Of a stretch of DNA of 64,000 nucleotides, positions 36,754-47,734 are shown piece after piece. The translations under genes were made by a program, and so were the position numbers. The first letter of the stretch is position 1; each line of letters opens with the position of its first letter. Source of the stretch: Symsagittifera roscoffensis (lineage: Eukaryota; Xenacoelomorpha; Acoela; Convolutidae); contig NW_026971344.1 of assembly GCF_963678635.1 (NCBI RefSeq), positions 20,295-84,294 of the forward strand, given 5' to 3'. The notes under the pieces are model-generated. The model saw only the letters and a program-made list of their open reading frames with translations, was not told the origin of the DNA and ran no database searches.

Positions 36754-37660
36754 TGTAACAATCGCCCGGAAGATACATATCGACGGAAAATAAAACTAAG
36801 TCCTAAGACGACTGGCTAACGTCTAAACAGAGCTTTATATGCTTTTCACCGTCTCTACCAAGCCAGTACTTTTCGGTGGTCTTTTCTAACATCGGGTCGA
36901 CAAAAAACGTTACTGCTTTCGGCTTCGGTCAAAACACTCAAATTAACTAAATTACATGCAGAAATAGTGAGCTCATGGCTGGGTCTCAGTATCCCCAGAC
37001 CACGAGGTCACTCCTAAAAACAGGGCTACTACTATTTATTATATTACGATTGTTTTTGTTCAGTAGATAAAAATCATCACCTCCATCGCAGATGGATCAA
37101 CCCTTTTTCTCAACTCCTAGCTTCTCATCCTTATCAAAATGAATCCAGTTGTTAATTAAATTCAATTCAGGACATGACAGGAAGCTAAAAGTTTATGTAA
37201 AAGGATAAAAGTCTCAGTCCCGAAACCCTTCCGGATTCTTGAATCCACTGAACAAGCACGTTAAACTTGATTCTTCCGTAACCAGGAAGGCTGTCTTCCA
37301 ATTGCTCGCAACGGCCTTGCAATTTTTGTAGCGACACAATAGTTGCAACTCGGAACGTTCTCTGTCAATTCCGTTTTTCTATCACAATTTTTGTTCTTCT
37401 TGCTATCGCAGCTAATGTTGTTCTGTTGCTTTTCAGCTTTTCTGCCAAAATGGCCATTTCTGACGTTTCTCAGAAATGTTACGTCATCACTTCGAAAATT
37501 TAAAATTTCAAAATACCAGAATATCATCTTGACCTTCACCGTTCTACTAATCATCCGAATAATGTCGTTAATCCTTCAAAATCACTAACTCGGAAGGTTT
37601 ATTGCTAAAAATTCGAAATCTGCAGAGATTGCATTTTGTCCATTCTGGTCTAATGTCATA
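36754..37660 (-). repeat. 5' LTR of copy B (907 bp)
   Basis: Plus-strand ends TGTAACAATCGCCC and TAATGTCATA. About 20 bp shorter than the 3' LTR because of small deletions, including one in the second-hairpin region. It matches 14797-15723. Confidence 0.92.
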
Positions 37661-38476
37661 TGCGACTAACGAGAGAAACGACAGAAATTATAGTCGAAGA
37701 TATTAGCGGAAGAGCATTCCGAATTGTAACGATTGTGCAGCTACAATCGTTACGGAGCAATGCCCGAGAATCAGGAGGGCTATTGGGAGGATTCTGTCAC
37801 CCTTCCTAGTGGTCATGAAGTTGACTCGACTCAAAGAAATACAAGAAACCAAAGAAAAAGTAGAATAGAACCTCAGAAAAAGCCAAAATAATTTAAAACA
37901 TTCACCAAAAAACCAAAAACAGTGAAAGCAAAAAAAACAGTAGAAATCATCCCACCAAATAAAATGTGATCCCATCCTCCCGTTTGTTGTTGACAGACGT
38001 ATTTTTGCTACAGACATTTATATCAAACAGAATTGTTACAATCAAAATTTTGGACTGTTTCTGGTGCCTGTACTGTAGGGTTATTTCAGTATTTAAGCAC
38101 ACAAATCTAAAATGCGCTCAATCCAGAAGTGTCACGGTATTAGAGTGGAAGACTGATCCGGCAAGCAAGTCAAGGAGCAGTAGGAAGGGTCTCAAGGACA
38201 ACGACATTCGACTGCTTGGTAATTTTAACGTATTGTGTATCCCTTTTGGTACAGAAAGTACGATACCAACCTGTGGGGTGCTCGACAGTGCTTGCACTGT
38301 AGTGACCCTCCATAGGTTTGCAAATTTCCGAGTTATGCACCTGATTTCGGATATTGAACTGCCCCGTAGGGTTATTATACTATTATTACTACTATCTATA
38401 CTACTCGTACTAATATTCTCATACCGTTTTTTAGTCAAATAGTCAGTAAACAGACCAAATTTAAGAACAAAATAGT
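37661..38476. other. Inter-element region with a diverged LTR relic
   Basis: 37700-37800 resembles the plus-oriented family-1 LTR around its first hairpin and carries the covarying stem (37726-37736 with 37743-37753). The rest (to 38476) is AT-rich and has a perfect 7-bp dyad ACAGTGC/GCACTGT at about 38287-38302. An open frame of 158 codons (37966-38442) shows no family resemblance and is not called as a gene. Confidence 0.6.
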
Positions 38477-39370
38477 TGTGCCAGTCGGTCATATCTGGAA
38501 GTTTGACCTTGAGGGACACGAAAATACGTGATTTTGGAGTGAAGTTTTATTTTTCAAAATTCGAATGGAGCCTGTCATGCTCAGTTTTCTCGCAACAACT
38601 GAAAAAACAAAGTGAAAAAACAGAACGACCGAATTTACAAGTGCGGGAAAATACTTAAGAAAACAGCAGGAAATTGCTATTCGCAATTTCCAGATACAAA
38701 ATAAGACACGAGTAGAGCCGTCTTATCCTGAAAAAGGAGGCGAGATAATCACGAGAGAAGATTACAATTATTCGAACTGAACCAGAGTGAACCTTCAATG
38801 GAAAGGTGGACAGCTGGAGTGTCCCAATGGTTCAGACAAAAACTTCAATTCTAGAGTCTAAACTTATTTCCTTTGTTAAAACTGATTAGTATTGAATTTA
38901 TCAAGTTATCCTATTTAATACTCGAGTTGCTCATCAATTTATTTACTCCTTATACTCGAGTGCGTCGACATGTGAGTTCCAAATTTAGTTTTCTCGAGTG
39001 TGTTTTATGATTGTTATGTTGAGATAAGGCGAGTTTTAGGTTGATCCATCTGAAATGGATCAAAGTTCCACTGTCCCATAAAAAATAACTTAACGGATTG
39101 TTCCGACCCTGTTTTTAACGGCGTTCGTGTATTTTGGGTATTTCGAGACCTAAGTATGGGGAAGTTCTTATTTTCTAGAGTGGGGGATATTTTGGTAGTA
39201 GCCTTTAAGCTGTAACGGGTTCTAATCTCATGTCGCAAGCGAACCGAATTGGCTCCGACCGTTCTTGAGGTAGAAAAACACAAGAGATAGTGTCCCTGAC
39301 TCTCGAGCCAATGGTTATAGGGCCTATTTTTCTTAAGCCTCATATGTGACCGAAGTAGGCGACTGTTACA
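38477..39370 (+). repeat. 5' LTR of copy C (894 bp)
   Basis: Begins TGTGCCAGTCGGTC and ends GGCGACTGTTACA. It matches 61313-62207 with scattered differences. Two adjacent hairpins at 38669-38726 mirror the twin hairpins of family 1 without sequence similarity. Confidence 0.93.
38669..38726 (+). promoter_or_regulatory. Twin hairpins in the family-2 LTR
   Basis: Perfect 9-bp stem GGAAATTGC/GCAATTTCC (38669-38677 with 38683-38691, loop TATTC), then perfect 7-bp stem ATAAGAC/GTCTTAT (38701-38707 with 38720-38726). Both are kept in the LTR at 61313; in the LTR at 63156 the tip of the first arm changes (TTTCCAGA to TTTCGAGA). Confidence 0.65.
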
Positions 39371-39381
39371 TAGTGTTTTTA

Positions 39382-39398
39382 TGGCGCTCCTGGGTGTT
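39382..39398 (+). promoter_or_regulatory. Primer-binding site (copy C)
   Basis: TGGCGCTCCTGGGTGTT, 11 nt after the LTR end, identical to copy B. The flanking TGTTTTTA is also shared. Confidence 0.75.
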
Positions 39399-39882
39399 TT
39401 TACGACATCATGACTACGGAGTCGAACCCACTTGACACAGCTCCGGGCTGCATGCCCATTCTAGAGTACCGGTGGTACGGTTCAGCGGGAACGTGTAAGC
39501 CTTCCGGTTGTACCGTGATAGCTTTTTAAGAAAACTTGAGAGAACTTCCTGGTACAAGAGATTGAACTGCTGAGAGAACGAGGCCTAGCTAACCGAGTAA
39601 GGGGGGTAACTAGGGGGACAAAAACACGAGCAAAAAGACAAAAAGCGAAACAAAAACAAGAAAAAAGTATAGAAATAGGAACAAAAACCATGAAACAAAA
39701 AGACAGTGACTTTGATACCAGATCATTTGGATCAAACCTTTATATTAATTAAATAGTATACCCATATTGTTTTATAAGGTCGATCGTTTCGATCAATCTA
39801 GCAATCTAAACCAGTGACTTCAATAAGGTGCCCGAGTGGGGGGCGTTGTTAAGGGTTTTCAGATAGATTGCAACCTAGCCAG

Positions 39883-40075
39883 ACCACTAGGAGACTTGAC
39901 TGGAAAGGGTGACCAGCCGAGTAGGAAAGTGGTTCACAAGGATCGAACCGGACCACTAGGAGACTTGACTGGAAGAGGTGACCAGCCGAGTGGGAAAGTG
40001 GTTCAGAGGGACTGAGCTGAACCGCTAGGAAACTTGACTGGAACAGGTGACCAGCCAAGTGGGAAGGTGGTGCTG
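39883..40075 (+). repeat. 69-bp tandem repeat, 2.8 copies
   Basis: Units begin ACCACTAGGAGACTTGACTG at 39883, 39952 and 40021. The period of 69 is a multiple of three, so an ORF stays open on the reverse strand; it is not considered coding. Confidence 0.85.
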
Positions 40076-40964
40076 CTGTCAAGTACAGTGCACGTCAACG
40101 GAGACAACCAGCACGGGATCACAACAAGAAGACGCACAGGGGTGTTCTCAAGTTGGGCAAACGGGAATCGTTAAAATCCACATTACATTACAGGAGATAA
40201 GTGTAAAATTGGATAAGCGGAGCCCCATTGTTTTGAGGAAGTTTTTACACAAGCAGGCCTGGAAACAGGTCTACGGTTTTCTCTCGAGAGGTTTAGCACC
40301 TGGCGCTTAAGGGATTTTTCGGCTTAAGAGGGGGCTAAAGAGGGGGGAGGTTAGAAGGGGGGCTGGTTAGGTTAGAGGTTAGCGGTTGAAAATTTTAAAA
40401 AGGGGGGACACATTAGAGGAACTAATTGTTCGGCATCGTCGATTTAGTTACATTAGATACTTACACGCGTTGGTTATAAGAAGCGGATATCCAAATTTAA
40501 CATCAGGTTAAGGTAGGTGCCCTGGTCGGATTGGTAGGGGGGAACGGACATAGACAGTTTTTGTGATACCCCATAAGATCGCAAGCAGGGGGGAGGAAAA
40601 CGCCTGGCAATCGGGTACCAGACATTTTTTCAGACAAAGTTGACATCTGTCAACTTTGAATTTTAGGAAGGTTCGTCTCTCTGTATTTGGAATTTTTTCC
40701 TGTTTAAATTTTTACGTTTTGGTGAAAATTTAATGTTGGTATTTGAACGAACAGGTGATCACAAGATACCTCCGAGGAAGGTAGGGTTTCAAATAGCCTG
40801 AAAAAACGAGAGGGAGATAAATACTCTCGTATTTGGGTTTTCGTCACTAAGATAGGGATTTTGGGAAAATTTTTACTAGAACTCAAGTGGTGGTAAACGG
40901 AACAGTGGTTCAAGAGTCCCTACAACGAAGAAGAAGAGATCCGATATCCAGACACTCAGTGACA

Positions 40965-41476
40965 AGTCTTGGGACAGTACCGAAGAAGTCTTGGGACATT
41001 GCAGTCTGGGGACAGTGTTGGAGCAACACGGTCTTGAGACAGTCTCGGGACAGAGCAGTCTTGGGAAAGTCTTGGGACGGTGCAGTCTTGGGACAGTCCT
41101 GGACCAGAGCAGTCTTGGTACGAAACAGTCTTGGGACAGTAGTCTTGGGACAGTAGTCTTGGGACAGTGGTCTTGGGACAGTGGTCTTGGGACAGTAGTC
41201 TTGGGACAGAAGTCTTGGGACACTAGTCTTGGAACAGTAGTCTTGGGACAGTAGTCTTGGGACAGTAGTCTTGGGACACTAGTCTTGGGACAGTAGTCTT
41301 GGGACAGTGGTCTTGGGACACTAGTCTTGGGACAGTAGTCTTGGGACAGTAGTCTCAGAGCAAGGGTCTTGGGACAGTGGTCTTGGGACAGTAGTCTTGG
41401 GACAGTAGTCTTAGGACACTAACAAGAAGTACTGGGACAATACTGAATAATCTTGGGACAGTAGAGAGGAAGTCTT
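40965..41476 (+). repeat. 14-bp minisatellite (AGTCTTGGGACAGT)n
   Basis: About 30 copies. They are regular at period 14 from about 41131 to 41345 and looser on both sides. Variants differ mainly in AGTAGTC versus GTGGTC. No counterpart in family 1, which has a different repeat in its leader. Confidence 0.88.
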
Positions 41477-41720
41477 GGAACAGTATAAAAAAGGGGGGTG
41501 ACGGTACTAAAAGAGTACTAAGACAGGTTGAAATAACCAATTGCAAAATCAAATTTTCTATCCAATCCTAACATATAGAATTTTAAAAAGCTCAGGAAAA
41601 GGTTGTTTTTAGCAAATTGTAGATTTCTTTTTATAAAATTTTGTCAAAAGAGGTTTTAACCTTAGAGTAGAATTTTGTAGATAGTAATACTGTAAACAGG
41701 AACAATTGTAAATAAAAATA

Positions 41721-41852
41721 ATGAGGCGGAGCAGTGTACCGGTAGCTGAAAAAAGATCTACCGAAGCGAAGACAAAGTATAACTCGTCGCTACGTAAAAC
41801 GACATCAATGGCTCCAAAGGTAACAAAGAACAAAGAAGAACTTTTCAGTTAG
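41721..41852 (+). CDS. Short upstream ORF before gag (43 aa)
   Basis: ATG at 41721, TAG at 41850-41852, one base before the gag ATG at 41854. The product is Lys/Arg/Ser-rich. In copy B the corresponding basic N-terminal stretch is fused in frame to gag (about 50 residues before VATRSQK), so this may be an old gag N-terminus now out of frame, or a real uORF. An AAAGGTAAC word inside it (41816-41824) could serve as a splice donor. Low confidence for translation. Confidence 0.35.
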   Translation: MRRSSVPVAEKRSTEAKTKYNSSLRKTTSMAPKVTKNKEELFS

Positions 41853-41853
41853 T

Positions 41854-42795
41854 ATGGTCAACACGAGGAGTACTACGGAGAACAGAGCAAAAGAGGGCGC
41901 GGAAGGGAAACAAGCAGAACCCACCATCGAGATTGAACTAGAGACACCGGATCAAAGTGTGGATGAAGTGGGAAAGAAAACGACAGAGTCAACTCCGATG
42001 CCCATGGAGTTCTCACCGATAGACAACGTGGAAGACACAACAGGCAACAGGCCAGAAACGGTGAAGGACGAGTCTCAAGCAAAAAGAACGTCTTTTACTG
42101 AAAGATTGGCGATGATGGTCGGAATGAAATCGAGAGACGCAGCAGTGGAGGAGACGAAAGCCGAGAAAAGCAAAACATTCGGAACACTATCCACGAGAAC
42201 GACAGACACAGACCAAAACGAGGATCAGAAAAAACCGGGAACAGCGACCGACTACAGGACAACAACGGACCATGGAACAACTACTCTTGAGCTAAGCGAC
42301 TTGATGGCTAAGCTAGATCAGATAGACGAGAAACTGAAGCACAGTGAAGAGGATAGAAATGTGATAAGGAAGGAAATGAGAAACAACAAACATGAGTACC
42401 TGGACAGCTATTTCCATCTAGCGAGAGCAACAGAGGAAAAGCTTCAGCAGATGTCTGACAAAGTAGACACCACTGATGGAGAGCGAGACAAGAACATCAG
42501 AAAAGACATGCGAGAAATGAAGCAGCGATATGACGCAGTGAATAGCCAGTTGGGGAGTTTGGAAACGAGAATGGATACGATGAGTAGGGACCAGGCTGAG
42601 AGCTCAAGTGCAATACAGACAAAGTTAGACGCTGTCTTGAGGAATTCAACACCGCAAGACAGGCCAGCGGCGGAGCGGACACAAGGTAATAGAGTTGACT
42701 TCGTGGAACCACAAAGGAACAAACGACTGTCACACCGTTACCAGTACCCCGGGAGACTGCGAGTACGGCACCGGTGGTGGCCAAGGCGATTATAA
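41854..42795 (+). CDS. gag: Gag N-terminal region (copy C)
   Basis: Starts MVNTRSTTENR, aligned with VATRSQKTSEE inside copy B gag. It is acidic and Thr/Glu-rich for about 130 residues, followed by a long helical coiled coil (about 145-270). It then leaves frame near 42720-42770, where the Gly/Ser-rich linker begins; the continuing Gag frame is the next entry. No zinc knuckle in this part. The family function is particle assembly; the coiled coil suggests multimerisation. Confidence 0.85.
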   Translation: MVNTRSTTENRAKEGAEGKQAEPTIEIELETPDQSVDEVGKKTTESTPMPMEFSPIDNVEDTTGNRPETVKDESQAKRTSFTERLAMMVGMKSRDAAVEETKAEKSKTFGTLSTRTTDTDQNEDQKKPGTATDYRTTTDHGTTTLELSDLMAKLDQIDEKLKHSEEDRNVIRKEMRNNKHEYLDSYFHLARATEEKLQQMSDKVDTTDGERDKNIRKDMREMKQRYDAVNSQLGSLETRMDTMSRDQAESSSAIQTKLDAVLRNSTPQDRPAAERTQGNRVDFVEPQRNKRLSHRYQYPGRLRVRHRWWPRRL

Positions 42796-43955
42796 AAAGT
42801 GGAACAGCGAACACAACCAGTGGTCCAGGGGACTCCACGACTCACAACAACGTGGGACCGGATGCCATGACATGGGCAAGCACCTGGGAAATGATGAACA
42901 GGACACTAGAAGCCTTCGCTACAAGGAACACTGAGTCGAGTGACAGAGGAAGCAACAAATCCAGGAAAACTTTCAAGAAACCAAAAGAATTCAAAGATGA
43001 TTCAGACGGATGCATTGACACTTGGGTAGAAGTCATGAGGTTGCACCTGGAACAAGACAACTTGAACGATGAGAGGCAAGCACGAACAGCGATACTGAGC
43101 AACCTGGAAGGCACGGCATTGAAATGCGTGGTTGCGAAGAAAGAAGAAGAACGCGATACAGCGGACAAAATCTTCGAAATATTGTTAAATCGATTCGGCT
43201 CAGGCATGAAGGGTCATCAAGCGATGATGCGATTTGAAAAGAGAAGGCAAAGGGACGATGAATCGATAGACATGTTCCTAGATGATCTTGAGAGCTTGAA
43301 AAGAAGGAGTGACCCGGAAGAATCTACCAATCGAAGGAACTTCAGCATCGCCTCAAAGTTCATTGATGGGGTAAAGAGTGATGACTTGAGAACGATGTTA
43401 GCAACATACTATACATTGTCGAAAGACAGTGCACCAACTCCAGAAGAGATGAGGCAGATGTCAAGAGAATACATGCTAATGAAACCCAAGAAATACTCGT
43501 ACTCAGACAAGGGGGGAGTCAGCCACAAAGGTCGTCATGGTACAAGCCCAGAGATGACATGGACAAACGCAGATCATTCGCGAACTGCGGGTCAGCTGAC
43601 CATCATGTGGCGAATTGCACGACATACAAACAGGAGTTTGGGATATGCACCCGACGAGGAAGATATGAGCCAGATGGAGGAACACGAGTTCTATAGTGGC
43701 TTGATCATCAAAATAGGTGCAAGATGCTTCTTCTGCAACCACGAGGGGCACTTCAGGATGGACTGTCCGTTGTTTTGGGAGGCGGTCAAGAATCAGAGTC
43801 ATCCAAAACGCAAGTTGGCCTTAGCAGCGGTACAGAACCAGAAAAATAGACAAGGTGAATTTGAAACGAAAAATCTGGAAAAAACCAAGTGCGGAACTAC
43901 CGACGAAAACAGTGAAAGCTGTAACGCAAGAAAACAGTGCAAAGAACGCCCTTGA
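42774..43955 (+). pseudogene. gag: Gag capsid and zinc-knuckle region, eroded copy (copy C, repeat unit 1)
   Basis: Contains the capsid-like domain (FKKPKEFKDDSDGCIDTWVEVM, LLNRFGSGMKG). The first zinc knuckle is ruined by a Cys-to-Ser change and a short deletion; the second (CFFCNHEGHFRMDC) is intact. Several small deletions relative to the second unit are each flanked by 3-5 bp direct repeats. The last one shifts the frame near 43880, so the tail after EKTKCGTT is not native. It lies inside the first unit of the tandem duplication except for its first 80 codons, which are single-copy. Confidence 0.82.
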
Positions 43956-45346
43956 GATAAATTATGAGAAGGCGGCGGCGGAAGCTATCAACAAAGTGAA
44001 ACAGGACCTGGCAGCGAAAGAAATAGAACAACGGCTGAAGCAAGAGATCGAAAGACAGAAAATGAACGAAGCGTTAAGTTGCTCGCAATCAATACCAGAG
44101 GCTGTAGCAGGGTCGACAAAAAATGGAAACTGCAACACTGTAAAGATGGTGACGGGGAAGCCATTCGGTGTAACAAAGATCGGGGCAAGAATAATGTCAA
44201 TAATCACTGTGGGCGGCCATGAGGTAACGAGAAACTTGAGCGAACCAAGTGACCAGACAATAATGCACATTGATGTGTACGCAGATTACTTGAGTTGTAT
44301 AAGCCCACAAACGACTTCTAGATCATTGAGAGCACTACTCACGAGAGGGGGTAGCAAGTCAGTCCGAGTTGATAACAGGTACACAGAAGCTTATGGTCCA
44401 CATGAGGTGATGCTAAATATAGATGGGATCAACATCTATACGAAAACAATGATAACATGTGATGAAGATCTAATAGGGCAAATCTACGTGGGAAAAGAAG
44501 AGTTGAAAGTGAGATCGATTGGACACTGCGCCATGCTTGAGGAAGATGCAATGCACATCGGGACAGAGGCAGATGTGACAGCACATGTGCTCGACATAAG
44601 TGGCAAGAAAACTCAGTTACGTGGGTTACTTGATACGGGAGCGGTCTTGAGTGTCATACCAATCGAAACTTGGGAACGAATGGGCTTCAACAAAAATGAT
44701 TTGATAGATTCAAGAACACGGTTGTCAGCTGCAAACAAAGGGGCGCTGCCGGTGTTGGGCAGAACGCCGATAATAGCCCTGAATCTGGGGGAACGTAACC
44801 TGTGGATGAGCTTTCTTGTGGTTGAAAACCTAGATGAGTCTGACCAATTTATTTTAGGCAGAGACTTCATCAGGAACTTTGATGTAGCGATTGATCTAAA
44901 CAACGCAATGTTCAGGATACGGAACCCGGATAGGAGGTACGCAATCAAACCGGTAAATTTAATAATGGCAAATGAGACCAAAGCACCGGTATTCTTGAGT
45001 AGGAGAGTGAGACTGAAGGCGAATGAAGCGGCAATTACAATGAACTAAGTGACAACAAGCAGGTATGCATAGTCCCAAATCCAAATAGTCAAAGTGCTGC
45101 TGTTTTAGGAAGATCCTTCTCGATAACGAAGAGCGGTCTCTGCGTGAGTGTCTTGTTGAATACCCTTGACATACCAATCACGATACAGAGGGGGAGGAAA
45201 CTGGGATATGCTTTACCCGTAAAAACTCGATATGAAATGACTGAAAACCATAAACAAAATGAAGTTGTTGATTGTCCCAATCATAGGGATAAAATTTGTA
45301 TCTTGAGACGATTGCAGAAAAAAAAGGTTTATCAGGTCTTGTGAAG
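43019..45346 (+). repeat. Tandem duplication, unit 1 (gag-protease, 2328 bp)
   Basis: Direct repeat of unit 2 (45347-47734, 2388 bp). Both junctions fall at the word CACTT (43019, 45347, 47735), i.e. 5-bp microhomology. Unit 1 lacks about 60 bp in several small deletions. Confidence 0.93.
43855..45048 (+). pseudogene. pol: Gag tail and protease, repeat unit 1 (copy C)
   Basis: The continuing frame after the shift near 43880. It has a helical Lys/Glu-rich segment, then the conserved block IISV/IITVGGHEVTRNLSEPS, and the aspartic protease with LLDTGAVLSV and FILGRDFIRNFDV intact. It ends when a deletion between two CAAT words (near 45035) shifts the frame, cutting the protease-RT spacer. Because no RT follows unit 1 directly, this protease copy could only act in trans. 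Confidence 0.82.
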
Positions 45347-47734
45347 TCACTTGGGTAGAAGTCATGAGGTTGCACCTGGAACAAGACAACTTGAACGATG
45401 AGAGGCAAGCATGAACAGCGATACTGAGCAACCTGGAAGGCACGGCATTGAAATGCGTGGTTGCGAAGAAAGAAGAAGAACGCGATACAGCGGACAAAAT
45501 CTTCGAAATATTGTTAAATCGATTCGGCTCAGGCATGAAGGGTCATCAAGCGATGATGCGATTTGAAAAGAGAAGGCAAAGGGACGATGAATCGATAGAC
45601 ATGTTCCTAGATGATCTTGAGAGCTTGAAAAGAAGGAGTGACCCGGAAGAATCTACCAATCGAAGGAACTTCAGCATCGCCTCAAAGTTCATTGATGGGG
45701 TAAAGAGTGATGACTTGAGAACGATGTTAGCAACATACTATACATTGTCGAAAGACAGTGCACCAACTCCAGAAGAGATGAGGCAGATGTCAAGAGAATA
45801 CATGCTAATGAAACCCAAGAAATACTCGTACTCAGACAACAGGAATAAGCAAGGGGGGAGTCAGCCACAAAGGTCGTCATGGTACACGCCCAGAGATGAC
45901 ATGGACAAACGCAGATCATGCGCGAACTGCGGGTCAGCTGACCATCATGTGGCGGATTGCACGACATACAAACAGGGCATGAAGAGTTTGGGATATGCAC
46001 CCGATGAGGAAGATATGAGCCAGATGGAGGAACACGAGTTCTATAGTGGCTTGATCATCAAAATAGGTGCAAGATGCTTCTTCTGCAACCACGAGGGGCA
46101 CTTCAGGATGGACTGTCCGTTGTTTTGGGAGGCGGTCAAGAATCAGAGTCATCCAAAACGCAAGTTGGCCTTAGCAGCGGTACAGAACCAGAGAAATAGA
46201 CAAGGTGAATTTGAAACGAAAAATCTAGAAAAACCAAGTGCGGAACTACCGACGAAAACAGTGAAAGCTGTAACGCAAGCTAACAGTGCAACAGAGGCCA
46301 CGGCAAAGAACGCCCTTGAGATAAATTATGAGAAGGCGGCGGCGGAAGCTATCAACAAAGTGAAACAAGACCTGGCAGCGAAAGAAATAGAACAACGGCT
46401 GAAGCAAGAGATCGAAAGACAGAAAATGAACGAAGCGTTAAGTTGCTTGCAATCAATACCAGAGGCTGTAGCGGGGTCGACAAAAAATGGAAACTGCAAC
46501 ATTGTAAAGATGGTGACGGGGAAGCCATTCGGTGTAACAAAGATCGGGGCAAGAATAATGTCAATAATCACTGTGGGCGGCCATGAGGTAACGAGAAACT
46601 TGAGCGAACCAAGTGACCAGACAATAATGCACATTGATGTGTACGCAGATTACTTGAGTTGTATAAGCCCACAAACGACTTCTAGATCATTGAGAGCACT
46701 ACTCACGAGAGGGGGTAGCAAGTCAGTCCGAGTTGATAACAGGTACACAGAAGCTTATGGTCCACATGAGGTGATGCTAAATATAGATGGGATCAACATC
46801 TATACGAAAACAATGATAACATGTGATGAAGATCTAATAGGGCAAATCTACGTGGGAAAAGAAGAGTTGAAAGTGAGATCGATTGGACACTGCGCCATGC
46901 TTGAGGAAGATGCAATGCACATCGGGACAGAGGCAGATGTGACAGCACATGTGCTCGACATAAGTGGCAAGAAAACTCAGTTACGTGGGTTACTTGATAC
47001 GGGAGCGGTCTTGAGTGTCATACCAATCGAAACTTGGGAACGAATGGGCTTCAACAAAAATGATTTGATAGATTCAAGAATACGGTTGTCAGCTGCAAAC
47101 AAAGGGGCGGTGCCGGTGTTGGGCAGAACGCCAATAATAGCCCTGAATCTGGGGGAACGTAACCTGTGGATGAGCTTTCTTGTGGTTGAAAACCTAGATG
47201 AGTCTGACCAATTTATTTTAGGCAGAGACTTCATCAGGAACTTTGATGTAGCGATTGATCTAAACAACGCAATGTTCAGGATACGGAACCCGGATAGGAG
47301 GTACGCAATCAAACCGGTAAATTTATTAATGGCAAATGAGACCAAAGCACCGGTATTCTTGAGTAGGAGAGTGAGACTAAAGGCGAATGAAGCGGCAATC
47401 GTAAGCTTACGAATGAAAAATTACAATGAACTAAGTGACAACAAGCAGGTATGCATAGTCCCAAATCCAAATAGTCAAAGTGCTGCTGTTTTAGGAAGAT
47501 CCTTCTCGATAACGAAGAGCGGTCTCTGCGTGAGTGTCTTGTTGAATACCCTTGACATACCAATCACGATACAGAGGGGGAGGAAACTGGGATATGCTTT
47601 ACCCGTAAAAACTCGATATGAAATGACTGAAAACCATAAACAAAATGAAGTTGTTGATTGTCCCAATCATAGGGACAAAATTTTTATCTTGAGACGATTG
47701 AAGAAAATAAAAGGTTCATCAGGTCTTGTGAAGT
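45347..47734 (+). repeat. Tandem duplication, unit 2 (gag-protease, 2388 bp)
   Basis: Second unit, in frame with RT. A one-base insertion (45360) and a TGA (45412-45414) near its start mean it cannot be reached by continuous translation from gag. Confidence 0.93.

Larger units (their letters stand above)
14797..37660 (-). mobile_element. Family-1 giant LTR retrotransposon, copy B (complete, 22.9 kb, inactive)
   Basis: Read on the minus strand it has 5' LTR 37660-36754, PBS 36741-36725, leader, gag-protease, RT, integrase, acidic tail, macro-like domain, ORF2, 3' UTR, PPT and 3' LTR 15723-14797. It is the only family-1 copy seen end to end. Breaks include a protease frameshift and TGA, a 0.55-kb RNase H deletion, several small frameshifts in integrase and Pol, and at least six breaks in ORF2. 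The two LTRs differ by scattered substitutions and small indels, so the insertion is not recent. Confidence 0.93.
39371..41853 (+). other. Leader of copy C (2.48 kb, structured and repetitive)
   Basis: No long supported gene. In order: PBS; a block shared with the family-1 leader (AAGCCTTCCGG...TACCGTGA.TAGC, 39497-39529); A-rich stretch; a 69-bp tandem repeat; G-rich stretches; a 14-bp minisatellite; and a short upstream ORF just before gag. Confidence 0.7.

Noticed and set aside
37966-38442. 158-codon ORF with a hydrophobic C-terminus just before copy C
   Set aside because: No homology seen, AT-rich simple codons at the hydrophobic end, no conserved counterpart, and equally long frames occur on the other strand.
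38472-38476. Target-site duplication of copy C (ATAGT against AGTGT)
   Set aside because: The sequence after the 3' LTR is leader of the next unit, not the original flank, so no valid comparison exists. Copy B flanks also fail to match cleanly.
39883-40075. CRISPR-like array
   Set aside because: Units are directly adjacent without unique spacers and lie in a eukaryotic retrotransposon leader.
40887-41254. Overlapping open frames of 87-115 codons across the 14-bp minisatellite on both strands
   Set aside because: They arise from a repeat without stop codons. The products are pure repeat translation with no independent support.
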